Positions 37,276-45,452 of a stretch of 64,000 nucleotides of DNA are shown here, piece after piece; the first letter of the stretch is position 1, and every line of letters begins with the position of its first letter. The DNA comes from Candidatus Cloacimonadota bacterium (GTDB taxonomy: Bacteria > Cloacimonadota > Cloacimonadia > Cloacimonadales > Cloacimonadaceae). Made by a program: the position numbers and the translations under genes. The stretch lies in the NCBI GenBank assembly GCA_012516855.1, contig JAAYWB010000057.1:1-64000 (forward strand). The letters run 5' to 3'. The notes beneath the pieces were generated by a model. The model saw nothing but the letters and a program-made list of their open reading frames with translations. It was not told where the DNA came from and ran no database searches.

Positions 37276-37686
37276 ATGAACAAGCTGCTGACCCTGTTCG
37301 CGCTTTTCGTTTTGGTAGGGAATTTGTCCGCGTTCATCGCGGAGGGCGAATCCAACATTTTTGAGATCATAGCAACATCGGTGGATGAATCCCTTCTGCC
37401 TCCAGCCACACTGTTCACCGGTATGCAGCCTGCCAGTCCCAATCCCTTCCGCAGCGGTGGGAAAGCCTGTGTGAGCCTTACCGTCAAAGCAGGGGAAACA
37501 GCCACCTGCGGCATCTACAATCTATCCGGGCAGTTAGTGCGCTCCCAGACCTACGCTCCAGGCAACCATAATTTCGTTTGGAACGGACATGACCTCTCAG
37601 GCGAGCCCTGCGCCAGCGGAATCTATCTAATCCGGCTCAAATCCCCCAGCCACAATTCCAGCGCCAAACTGGTGCTGATCAAATGA
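37276..37686 (+). CDS. Small secreted protein consisting almost only of a T9SS/FlgD-type C-terminal domain
   Basis: 136 residues: signal peptide (MNKLLTLFALFVLVGNLSAF), a linker of about 30 residues, then a domain from MQPASPNPFRSGGKACVSLT to the end. That domain has the hallmarks of FlgD-Ig-like or type IX secretion sorting domains: NPF, YNLSGQLVRSQ, FVWNGHDLSGEPCASGIYLI and the terminal KLVLIK. Such domains normally sit at the end of large secreted proteins, as in the protein at 39097. AAGGAG precedes the ATG, and the next gene starts 10 bp after the stop. Function unknown; whether it is a truncated cargo or a genuine small protein cannot be told. Confidence 0.75.
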   Translation: MNKLLTLFALFVLVGNLSAFIAEGESNIFEIIATSVDESLLPPATLFTGMQPASPNPFRSGGKACVSLTVKAGETATCGIYNLSGQLVRSQTYAPGNHNFVWNGHDLSGEPCASGIYLIRLKSPSHNSSAKLVLIK

Positions 37687-37696
37687 GGGAGGCGAA

Positions 37697-39055
37697 ATGA
37701 ACAAGCTCGCGATTTTCATCCTGTTCCTTACAGCCGGCCTGTTATCGGCAGCCCCAGTGCTGACAAACATTACGGCCGGGCAGTTGTACGACCAGGTCCT
37801 GATCAACTACCATCTGGCCCATCCGGACAACTTGCCCTGTGAAATCTCAGTGCAGGTTTCCAATGACGGTGGAGCCAGCTACACCATCTTTCCCACTGCC
37901 CTCAGCGGAGATGTTGGAACCATTTCTACCACGGCCTCTGGCGCCCAGTATCAGATCAACTGGAATTACATTTCTGATGGAGTAGGCAGCGGCAAAAACT
38001 ATCGCGTAAAAGTGATAGCCGATGACGGAGCTGGAGAAGTGGCAGCGCCAGTCTTCAATCCCCCCGCTGGGTCCTACGAAAACGCGCAAAACGTGACCAT
38101 CACCTGCCCCACAAGTGGAGCCACCATCCGCTACACCACAGACGGCAGTGAGCCTGGCTCCGAGTCTGAGATATATTCAACCCCTATCCACATCGACGAG
38201 ACCACCACCCTGAAAGCACAGGGCTTCAAGTCAGGCTGGACTCCCAGCGCGGTGAGCAGCGCGGAATACACCATCGCCCCTTCAAATATGATCTATCTTT
38301 CAGGCGGTTCGTTCACAATGGGCGACACCAGAGGAGAGGGAACCACCGACGAACTTCCCACCCACAGCGTGATTCTAAGTCCTTTCTACATCGGCAAGTA
38401 TGAGGTAACCCAAGGCGAATGGCAAGCAGTGATGGGTTCCAACCCCGCCAGCGGCTACGGGGTGGGAGCCAATTATCCAGTTTACAGCATCTCCTGGTAC
38501 TCCACCCTGAAATTCTGCAACTTGCTCAGCATGGCTGAAGGCCTCACCCCGGTCTATACAATCCTCGACTCCACCAATCCAGCCAACTGGGGCAACGTTC
38601 CCTCCAGCTGGGATGACAACTGGAACGCCGCGGTCTGCGACTGGACCGCCAACGGCTACCGCCTGCCCACAGAGGCAGAATGGGAATATGCCGCCCGCGG
38701 CGGAACTAACAGCCCAGACTATCTCTACGCGGGTTCGGATGATATCAATTCCGTGGCCTGGTATTTATCAAACTCGGCTGAAAACACCCATCCTGTCGGG
38801 ACCAAAGCCCCCAACGGCATCGGCGCTTATGACATGAGCGGCAACGTCTGGGAATGGTGCTGGGACTGGAATGGCGATTACTCTGGCACAGCCCAGACCA
38901 ACCCCACCGGACCTGCCGCCGGGGATACCAGAATCATCCGCAGCGGCTTCTTTCTGAATAGCCCGGCTTGGTGCCGCGTCTCGAAGCGCTACAGCAGTTT
39001 CGTTCACGACCCCGTCTTCTACCTCGGTTTCCGCCTCGCCCGGTCTGGTATGTGA
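37697..39055 (+). CDS. Secreted SUMF1-like protein with chitobiase-type domain
   Basis: A 452-residue exported protein. Signal peptide 1-18, then a beta-rich N-terminal domain (about 20-112), a chitobiase/hexosaminidase C-terminal-type domain (about 115-195, IRYTTDGSEPGS), and a SUMF1 domain (198-452: GGSFTMGDTRGEG, YIGKYEVTQGEWQAVMG, GYRLPTEAEWEYAARGG, YDMSGNVWEWCWDW). The end reads WCRVSKRYSSFVHDPVFYLG, then GFRLAR. Only one of the two active-site-type cysteines of true formylglycine-generating enzymes is evident, so a binding role is more likely than catalysis. It is the paralogue of the partial gene at 1-758. The C-terminal region resembles variable regions of diversity-generating retroelement targets. 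Confidence 0.88.
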   Translation: MNKLAIFILFLTAGLLSAAPVLTNITAGQLYDQVLINYHLAHPDNLPCEISVQVSNDGGASYTIFPTALSGDVGTISTTASGAQYQINWNYISDGVGSGKNYRVKVIADDGAGEVAAPVFNPPAGSYENAQNVTITCPTSGATIRYTTDGSEPGSESEIYSTPIHIDETTTLKAQGFKSGWTPSAVSSAEYTIAPSNMIYLSGGSFTMGDTRGEGTTDELPTHSVILSPFYIGKYEVTQGEWQAVMGSNPASGYGVGANYPVYSISWYSTLKFCNLLSMAEGLTPVYTILDSTNPANWGNVPSSWDDNWNAAVCDWTANGYRLPTEAEWEYAARGGTNSPDYLYAGSDDINSVAWYLSNSAENTHPVGTKAPNGIGAYDMSGNVWEWCWDWNGDYSGTAQTNPTGPAAGDTRIIRSGFFLNSPAWCRVSKRYSSFVHDPVFYLGFRLARSGM

Positions 39056-39096
39056 TATTCCTGTTTTCCCGCTGTTCTGCCTGAAAGGAGGTCCAA

Positions 39097-40992
39097 ATGC
39101 GTAAAACAACCCTGCTTTTCCTGGCTTTGCTGGGGCTGCTGCCAGCTTTGTGTGCACTACCCCGCGAACTGGTGGTGGTGGAGGTTGTCACGGGGACCTG
39201 GTGCCAGTATTGCCCCGGCGCCGCCATGGCCTGCCACGACCTGTTGCAAAACGGGCATCCGGTTGCCGTCATCAAGAACCACACCGGCGACGCCTTCACC
39301 AACCAGTATTCCGAGGCCCGCAACAACTTTTACAACCCCACCGGAGTCCCCACAGCCTGGTTTGACGGCCTGAACCCAAGTTCCGGAGGCAGCGCCACCC
39401 AATCCCTCTACACCACATACCTGCCCAGGGTGACAGCCCGGCTGGGCGTGCCTTCCCACTTCACGATCAGTGCCCAGGGCACTCAGGAGGGACCCCAAGT
39501 CCATTTGTCCGTGACGGTTACCAAGCCGGAGACGGACAGCAATACAAACGTGAAGCTGCACGCCGTCCTCACAGAATCCAACATCGCTTTCCCCTGGCAA
39601 AACCAGACAACGCTGGAAAACGTCAACCGGCTCATGTTGCCGGATCAGAACGGAACAGACATCAACCTCAGCACCGGAGGCTCCACCACCATCAACCTCA
39701 GCTTCACCCCGAATCCAGCCTGGCAACTGGCCAATTGCGAGATGATCTTCTTCTTGCAGAACATGAATTCCAAGGAAATCCTCCAGGCAGTGAAGTACCC
39801 CCTGGCTGACCTGGCGGGCTACTATCCGCTTTCCACCAACACCCTGGACTTTCCGGACACCTACCTTTCCGGAGCGGCCACCCTTCCGCTGACGATCACG
39901 AACTACCTTGACACCCCGGTTTCCGGCACAATCACCAGCGACAATCCGGTCTTTACCTGCAGCGTGACGAACTTCAGCATCCCCGGTTCTTCATCCCTCA
40001 CTGCCACCGTTACTTTCACCCCCGCCGCAGTTCAAACCTACGCAGGGAACCTCACCGTCAGCAGTAACCTCCACAACCACCCAAACCTCAGCGTTACACT
40101 TTCCGGGACTGGATATTCCAACCTGGCCCCGACTGTTGAAAACCTCCAGGTCACGGGGCCACCGGTTCTGTATCAACAGCAGTTTGCCAGCTATGATTTC
40201 ATCGACGCGGACGGTGATGCCGAAGGCAACACCGCTTATCAGTGGTACAGGTTCATAAATGATATTCCCCAGGCCATTGCCAACGCGAACGAGGTGGTTT
40301 ACAGGGCCGTGAATGAAGATTTGGGCTATCCCATAGCCATCCAGGTGACCCCGGTGGACGAAAACGGAATGGCTGGAATGCCGGTAATGAGCCCTCCCAC
40401 CCTTCCCATCGAGGTGCTGCCGCCACCTCAAAACCTGCAGGGGACCTGCATCCCGCCCGACACCGTGCAGCTAAGCTGGGAAACGCCCCAACATTTTGGC
40501 TTAAGAGGCCTGGCAGGCTACCGCATTTACCGTGACAGCAACAGCATCTCCAGCCTCTCAGATCCGGGCATCCTCTCTTTCAGCGACACCGGGGTTTCCC
40601 TCGGCACCCATGAATACTGGGTCCGCTCGGTCTTTGACGATCCCCCGATGCTTTCCGGCCCGTCCAACACTGTCTCCGTGATGGTCAGCGTGGCCACAGA
40701 CGACCAGCTGGCCCCCGTGGAAGTTGGGGTGAGGGTTTCCCCAAATCCCTTCCACGGCGGCACCGGGATAAGCATCAAAAGCGAAGCCGGGGCCAGAGTG
40801 GAATTTGCCATTTACAACATCCGCGGCCAGTTGGTGAAAAACGTGAACCTCACCGCGGACAATGCAGGAAAGGCAGGCTTCACCTGGGACGGAACTGATG
40901 CCCAAGGCAGCCCTGTGAACAGCGGTGTTTACCAATACCGGATGTCCAGCGCCGGCAGGTTCAGGACCGGCCGCGTCGTCCTTATCAGGTAA
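39097..40992 (+). CDS. Secreted Omp28/thioredoxin-like multidomain protein with sorting-type C terminus
   Basis: 631 residues. Signal peptide MRKTTLLFLALLGLLPALCA, then a thioredoxin-fold Omp28-like domain with a CxxC site at Cys36 and Cys39 (TGTWCQYCPGA) and the cis-Pro-type NPTGVPTAWFDG. An Omp28-like beta domain follows to about residue 235, then an ASPMA/choice-of-anchor-like domain (LDFPDTYLSGAATLPLTITN), one or two fibronectin-like domains (VQLSWETPQHFGLRGLAGYR) and a FlgD/T9SS-type terminal domain (VSPNPFHGG ... GRVVLIR). AAGGAGGT precedes the ATG. Third gene of a probable operon of secreted proteins. Cell-surface or outer-membrane location is inferred. Confidence 0.85.
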   Translation: MRKTTLLFLALLGLLPALCALPRELVVVEVVTGTWCQYCPGAAMACHDLLQNGHPVAVIKNHTGDAFTNQYSEARNNFYNPTGVPTAWFDGLNPSSGGSATQSLYTTYLPRVTARLGVPSHFTISAQGTQEGPQVHLSVTVTKPETDSNTNVKLHAVLTESNIAFPWQNQTTLENVNRLMLPDQNGTDINLSTGGSTTINLSFTPNPAWQLANCEMIFFLQNMNSKEILQAVKYPLADLAGYYPLSTNTLDFPDTYLSGAATLPLTITNYLDTPVSGTITSDNPVFTCSVTNFSIPGSSSLTATVTFTPAAVQTYAGNLTVSSNLHNHPNLSVTLSGTGYSNLAPTVENLQVTGPPVLYQQQFASYDFIDADGDAEGNTAYQWYRFINDIPQAIANANEVVYRAVNEDLGYPIAIQVTPVDENGMAGMPVMSPPTLPIEVLPPPQNLQGTCIPPDTVQLSWETPQHFGLRGLAGYRIYRDSNSISSLSDPGILSFSDTGVSLGTHEYWVRSVFDDPPMLSGPSNTVSVMVSVATDDQLAPVEVGVRVSPNPFHGGTGISIKSEAGARVEFAIYNIRGQLVKNVNLTADNAGKAGFTWDGTDAQGSPVNSGVYQYRMSSAGRFRTGRVVLIR

Positions 40993-41366
40993 GTCTTGCG
41001 GGCCGCTTTCTGATTGAGCACCCACTTGATTCTTTAGATAGAAATGTTTAGCCGCCAAGAGGCCCTGCCTGTCAGGTCCTGAGCGCTTTCAACCAGCCCT
41101 CTCCCCCGCCTCCCGCAAGATACTCGCATCAAATGCGGGCATTATGCGGGAGGCGTATTAGATCCACTGGACAGGGCCTTAACGGCCAGACCGCCTCGCT
41201 TCATTCCTCCAAAGGGTCACTAACCAATACACAGTCCCACCATCGTGTTCAGCATCCCGGGTAAAACCACCTGATTTGTATGAGAACCGAACGATTTTCC
41301 CTTGACATTTTCCTGCCCTGATTGCCTTTGGCATTTTGAGAAGAAAACCATTGAAAAGGAGAAAAG
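40993..41366. other. Intergenic region with family-1 repeat
   Basis: A 374-bp gap between two plus-strand genes. About 150 bp (41060-41210) is family-1 repeat copy E, the best-preserved core. A TTGACA at 41302-41307 lies 60 bp before the next gene, without a good -10 element. Nothing else was recognised. Confidence 0.5.
41060..41210 (+). repeat. Family-1 palindromic repeat, copy E (best core)
   Basis: The 49-bp core at 41107-41155 has perfect 11-bp arms CGCCTCCCGCA and TGCGGGAGGCG and an inner CGCAT/ATGCG stem around CAA. The left flank GGCCCTG can pair with CAGGGCC in the right flank, enclosing the core in a larger stem. Right flank: GGGCCTTAACGGCCAG, CCTCGCTTCATTCCTCC. Same orientation as copy B, inverted to copy C. 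Noncoding. Confidence 0.88.
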
Positions 41367-42176
41367 ATGCTTACCATCGACTGGAAGGAAAGGCTCAGAA
41401 AGGACACGATCGAGTATCTGCAGAAGAAGCTGCCCCAAAACGACTTTGACTTTGAAATAATCTTCATCGCCTATCCCGAACGGGTCAATGGAAAGATACC
41501 TCCCCAAGTGATTGTGCACGTGGCCAATAGCATCGTTAAGAAGCTGGGCAAGAATCACGAGAAATACCTGCATTTTTACAAACACCTTTGGGATAAAAAA
41601 GGCGAAACCGGCAGAACCGCGTTCATCGCCATCATGGCCAAGCTAGTGCAGAAAAAACCGGCGGTGTACCTGCCCATGGTGCAAAAAGCCGTGAACAACG
41701 CCCATGATGCCGATCTGGCATCGATTTTTGAAAAAGTGATGCTGCCGCTGCTGCGCAAGCAACCGGAAGAATACCTCAGTTATGCCTACGACTGGACCCG
41801 CAGCGGCAAGGAACTGGTGCGCAAACAAGCCGTGAACCTTTTGATAAAGCTATTGAAAAGGAACCCGGAACTGAGCGGAGAGGTGGTGCAGCACTTCGTT
41901 AACCAGTGGCTGCAACCTCTCGACGATCTTGCCTCCAACCACGTGACCCTGCTCAAGGCGGTTCAAAAGCTGGACTGGGAGCTTTATCTGGACGTCTGGC
42001 GCCAACATGACCAGAGCCGCGATCCCCAAAGCGCTGAAATCCTCTGCGCCTCCTTGCAAAGCTATCATCCGGAAATCGAGGAGACCGTCGAGAACTGGAC
42101 CAAAAGCGGCAACGCCCGGCTCAAAAAGGCCGCCGTGGCCGCCCAACGCATCCTGCTAAAGAAGAAGCCTGCCTGA
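41367..42176 (+). CDS. HEAT/ARM-like helical repeat protein
   Basis: A 269-residue cytoplasmic protein, almost entirely alpha-helical and Lys-rich, with repeated pairs of amphipathic helices (AFIAIMAKLVQKKPAVYLPM; ASIFEKVMLPLLRKQPEEYL; KQAVNLLIKLLKRNPELSGE). The pattern is that of HEAT or ARM repeats; a distant relation to the AlkD-type DNA alkylation repair fold is possible but unproven. AAAGGAG precedes the ATG. greA follows with no gap, so the two are translationally linked. Function unknown. Confidence 0.75.
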   Translation: MLTIDWKERLRKDTIEYLQKKLPQNDFDFEIIFIAYPERVNGKIPPQVIVHVANSIVKKLGKNHEKYLHFYKHLWDKKGETGRTAFIAIMAKLVQKKPAVYLPMVQKAVNNAHDADLASIFEKVMLPLLRKQPEEYLSYAYDWTRSGKELVRKQAVNLLIKLLKRNPELSGEVVQHFVNQWLQPLDDLASNHVTLLKAVQKLDWELYLDVWRQHDQSRDPQSAEILCASLQSYHPEIEETVENWTKSGNARLKKAAVAAQRILLKKKPA

Positions 42177-42656
42177 ATGGACCTCAGCATTCTGATAACC
42201 CCCGCTGGCATGGAAGCAATTCAGCGCCGCATACAAAAGCTGATGGGCGAACGCCCCGAAGTGGTGAAGGCCGTGATGGTCGCCCGCGAATTCGGCGATT
42301 TGAGCGAGAACGCAGAATACAAGGCTGCGCGTGAAAAACAGCGCCAAATCGACGGTGAAATCGACCATTTGCGCCGTCGCTGTTCGCACCTGAAAGTTAT
42401 CGACATCGACTCCATCCCCAAAGACAAAGCCCGCTTCGGCTGCGTTTGCCAAACCCGCGACACTGCCAACGGCGAGGAAATCACCTTCCAGATCGTGGGT
42501 GTGGATGAGCTTAACTTCCACAACCGAGAAGGCATCCAGCCGGTTTCCGTGCTGTCGCCCATCGGAAACGCCCTGCTTGGCAAAAAGGCCGGCGAAATCG
42601 CCGTGGTGAAAGCACCTATGGGCGAACGGACCCTTGAAATCCTGAATATATCCTGA
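42177..42656 (+). CDS. greA: Transcription elongation factor GreA/GreB
   Basis: A 159-residue factor that enters the secondary channel of RNA polymerase and stimulates cleavage of backtracked RNA. The coiled-coil domain carries the acidic tip FGDLSENAEYKAAREKQ. The C-terminal FKBP-like domain follows (FQIVGVDELNFHNREGIQPV; SPIGNALLGKKAGEIAVVKAP). Normal length. It starts directly after the stop codon of the HEAT-like protein gene. Confidence 0.95.
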   Translation: MDLSILITPAGMEAIQRRIQKLMGERPEVVKAVMVAREFGDLSENAEYKAAREKQRQIDGEIDHLRRRCSHLKVIDIDSIPKDKARFGCVCQTRDTANGEEITFQIVGVDELNFHNREGIQPVSVLSPIGNALLGKKAGEIAVVKAPMGERTLEILNIS

Positions 42657-42676
42657 TAAGCATAAATGGAGAATAA

Positions 42677-44095
42677 ATGAAAGCAACCAAAAACAAAGCC
42701 AAAAACACTCTAACGTATGAGCGGAAAAACTTCTGGAAAGAAGCTTCCGCCGCGAAAATCAGAGAAGCCCAGGCATTCGCAGGGCCTTACAAGGAATTTC
42801 TGAACAAAGCCAAGACCGAGCGCGAAACCGTACTCTGGACGGAAGCCCTGCTCAAGGCGAACAAGTTTCAACCCCTGACCGCCGCCAAGGCCGGAAAACG
42901 CGTCTATTCCATCTTTCGCGGCAAGACCATCGCCATGGCCGTGATCGGCAGCGAGCCCGTTAGCCACGGAGTGAACATGGTTGCCGCGCACGTTGACGCA
43001 CCCAGGGTGGACCTCAAGCAAAACCCGCTCTACGAGGATAAAAACAGCGACATGGCCTGCATGCGCACCCACTATTACGGCGGAATCAAGAAATACCAGT
43101 GGGTATCCACACCGCTGGCGCTGCACGGCGTCATCGTGAAAGCCGATGGCTCGTTGCTGAATGTCTGCATCGGCGAAGATGAAGGCGACCCGGTCTTTAT
43201 CATTCCGGACCTGCTGCCCCATCTGGCCCGCAAGGAACAGTACACCAAGAATCTGGCAGACGCCATCGACGCCTCGAGGATGAACCTGATCTTCAGCGGC
43301 ATGCAGGAACCGGACAAAGAGGAAAAAGAAGCCCTCAAAGCCTATGCCCTCAAGCTTTTGAACAAGAAGTACGGAATTGTCGAGCAGGACTTCATCTCCG
43401 CCGAACTGCAGTTGGTGCCGGCTACTCCGGCCCGGGACGCTGGCTTTGACGCCTCGATGGTGGTGGGCTATGGCCAAGACGACCGCATCTGCGCCTACGC
43501 CGGGTTGCAGGCCATGCTGGCCAATCTGGACGCCAAACCCAAACGCACCATGGTGGTCTATTTCTCTGATAAGGAGGAAGTTGGAAGCCAGGGCAACACC
43601 GGAGCCCAGTCCGTCTTCATCCAGGATTTCGTAGCCTCCCTTCTCCGGCACAACGGCGAAAATGACAGCAGTTCGAACCTGCGCCAGACCTTTATGAACT
43701 CCATGATCCTCTCCGGGGACGTGACCGCGGCCGTGGATCCCAACTATCCAAACGTGCACGAGCGCCAGAACGCTGTGCTTTTCAACCACGGCGTCGGCAT
43801 CTCCAAATTCACCGGCAGTAACGGCAAATACAGCTGCAACGACGCCAACGCTGAATTCACCGCCAAAGTTATTCGCATCTTTGACACGGCCGGGGTTTTC
43901 TGGCAGATGGGCGAACTGGGCAAGGTGGATGAAGGCGGTGGCGGCACCATCGCTTACATTTTGGCCAACCTGGGCGCAGAAGTGATAGACTGCGGCACAG
44001 GCCTGATGGGCATGCATTCGCTTTACGAGCTGTGCAGCAAAGCCGACCTGTATTCCACTTTCGCAGGATACAAAGCATTTCTGATTGCTAAATAG
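42677..44095 (+). CDS. M18-family aminopeptidase (aspartyl aminopeptidase-like)
   Basis: A 472-residue cytoplasmic zinc aminopeptidase. Metal ligands of family M18 appear in order: MVAAHVDAPRVDLK (His, Asp), SDKEEVGSQGNTGAQ (Glu pair), SGDVTAAVDPNYPNVHE and the C-terminal CGTGLMGMHSLYELC (final His). It probably releases acidic or other N-terminal residues from peptides, consistent with peptide fermentation. Length and layout match bacterial M18 proteins. A good ribosome-binding site (ATGGAG) lies upstream. Confidence 0.93.
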   Translation: MKATKNKAKNTLTYERKNFWKEASAAKIREAQAFAGPYKEFLNKAKTERETVLWTEALLKANKFQPLTAAKAGKRVYSIFRGKTIAMAVIGSEPVSHGVNMVAAHVDAPRVDLKQNPLYEDKNSDMACMRTHYYGGIKKYQWVSTPLALHGVIVKADGSLLNVCIGEDEGDPVFIIPDLLPHLARKEQYTKNLADAIDASRMNLIFSGMQEPDKEEKEALKAYALKLLNKKYGIVEQDFISAELQLVPATPARDAGFDASMVVGYGQDDRICAYAGLQAMLANLDAKPKRTMVVYFSDKEEVGSQGNTGAQSVFIQDFVASLLRHNGENDSSSNLRQTFMNSMILSGDVTAAVDPNYPNVHERQNAVLFNHGVGISKFTGSNGKYSCNDANAEFTAKVIRIFDTAGVFWQMGELGKVDEGGGGTIAYILANLGAEVIDCGTGLMGMHSLYELCSKADLYSTFAGYKAFLIAK

Positions 44096-44124
44096 ATCAA
44101 CTATCTAAAAGTAAGGAGGAAAAG

Positions 44125-45444
44125 ATGAGAAAAACGTTATTCGCGCTGCTGATCGTGATGCTGGCATTGTCAGCCTGCGTAAGCAACAAGACTTTCAAGG
44201 CGCAACAAGCCAAGGTCCAGATCATGGAGGCCCGGCAGAACAATCAGGACGCCGAACTGGAAATGGCGCGCAAAGATATCATCAATAATAGGGAGAAGCT
44301 CGACCAACTGATCATCAGGCTAAACAGCGTGGACGAGCAGTTGCAGGTGCTGGAACCGATGCAGGACGAAATCGTGAACTCAGCCACGGCTCTGGTGAAC
44401 CTCCAGGGTGAAGTGGCAGCCATCAGCGGCCAGCTAAACGAGGCCATCGCGGCCAACGCCAAGCTGGAGCAGAAACTCACCGCCCTCACCACCGATACCA
44501 ACGAGACCTTCGACGCCTATTCTGATTACCTCAAACAGATGAAGGACTCCCAGTCCGGCTTTGCCACCAAAGAAGAAGTAGCCCAATTGACAGAGGAAAG
44601 CACCAGGCTTGCCCAAGTTTTGGATGACTTGACCGCCGAAGTCGAATCCATCGCCCTCTTTATGGACGAGCAGGACGCCATTCTGGAGCAACTGGGTGAA
44701 TTCGCTGAAAACCAGGCTGCCTTCAACGAGGGCATCAACCTCGAAAAAGAGGCCATGGCTGAGTTACAAGCCTCACAGACTACCCTTACCGAAGACCAGC
44801 AAAAGAGCGCCGCCCAGGAAAAAGAAGCAATTTGGACCGAAATCACCCGTATCCGCGGTGAACTCACCAAATCCCAAAACGAGCTTACCGCCATCCGCCA
44901 GACCCTGAGTTCCGACGTGGAAGGACTCAAAAAAGACAGAACGCAAGTGATGACCGAGATGAGCGAATTACGCGAACGGGTCTATGCCGTCAACAGCGAC
45001 CTCACCAGCCTCACCACCGACCTGCAGTCTGTGATCACGAAAGAACGGACCGCGGCAGAAAAACGCCGCCTGGAAGCCATTAACAAGCAGTACAAGGCAG
45101 CCCTTGCAGAATACAACAGAGGCCGGCACGAAAACTCCATCGTGCTCTTTGAGGAATTCCTGAAAGCCAATCCCGATTGTGAACTCAGCCCCAACGCCTA
45201 CTACTGGATCGGCGAGAATTATTACAGCGCCGGCAACTACCCCAAAGCGCTACGCCAGTTCCAGGAAGTGGTGGACCGCTATCAGGGCCACGACAAGGCT
45301 TGGGACGCCCAGTTGAAGATCGGCCTTACCTATTTCCAGATGCAGGACTATGAATCCACTTACAACGAACTGATGGTAATCAAAAACTACAATCCCGGCT
45401 ATCCTCAGATGAAGATAGTGGATAAGTATCTGAAGAGAATCTGA
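44125..45444 (+). CDS. Coiled-coil lipoprotein with C-terminal TPRs, CpoB/YbgF-like
   Basis: 439 residues. Lipoprotein signal with lipobox LSAC (Cys18), then about 300 residues of strongly heptad-patterned, Glu/Gln/Lys-rich coiled coil (residues about 25-320). The C terminus is a TPR domain (KQYKAALAEYNRGRHENSIV; YYWIGENYYSAGNYPKALRQF; QLKIGLTYFQMQDYESTYNE). That C-terminal domain matches the CpoB/YbgF proteins of the Tol-Pal system, but the coiled coil is much longer than usual. AAGGAGG precedes the ATG. It heads a run of three envelope genes ending in a BamD-like protein. Confidence 0.82.
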   Translation: MRKTLFALLIVMLALSACVSNKTFKAQQAKVQIMEARQNNQDAELEMARKDIINNREKLDQLIIRLNSVDEQLQVLEPMQDEIVNSATALVNLQGEVAAISGQLNEAIAANAKLEQKLTALTTDTNETFDAYSDYLKQMKDSQSGFATKEEVAQLTEESTRLAQVLDDLTAEVESIALFMDEQDAILEQLGEFAENQAAFNEGINLEKEAMAELQASQTTLTEDQQKSAAQEKEAIWTEITRIRGELTKSQNELTAIRQTLSSDVEGLKKDRTQVMTEMSELRERVYAVNSDLTSLTTDLQSVITKERTAAEKRRLEAINKQYKAALAEYNRGRHENSIVLFEEFLKANPDCELSPNAYYWIGENYYSAGNYPKALRQFQEVVDRYQGHDKAWDAQLKIGLTYFQMQDYESTYNELMVIKNYNPGYPQMKIVDKYLKRI

Positions 45445-45452
45445 ACACCCTA

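Noticed and set aside
42710-44017. 435-codon open frame opposite the M18 aminopeptidase
   Set aside because: His/Val/Gly-rich antisense composition typical of shadows; the M18 motifs are complete on the plus strand.
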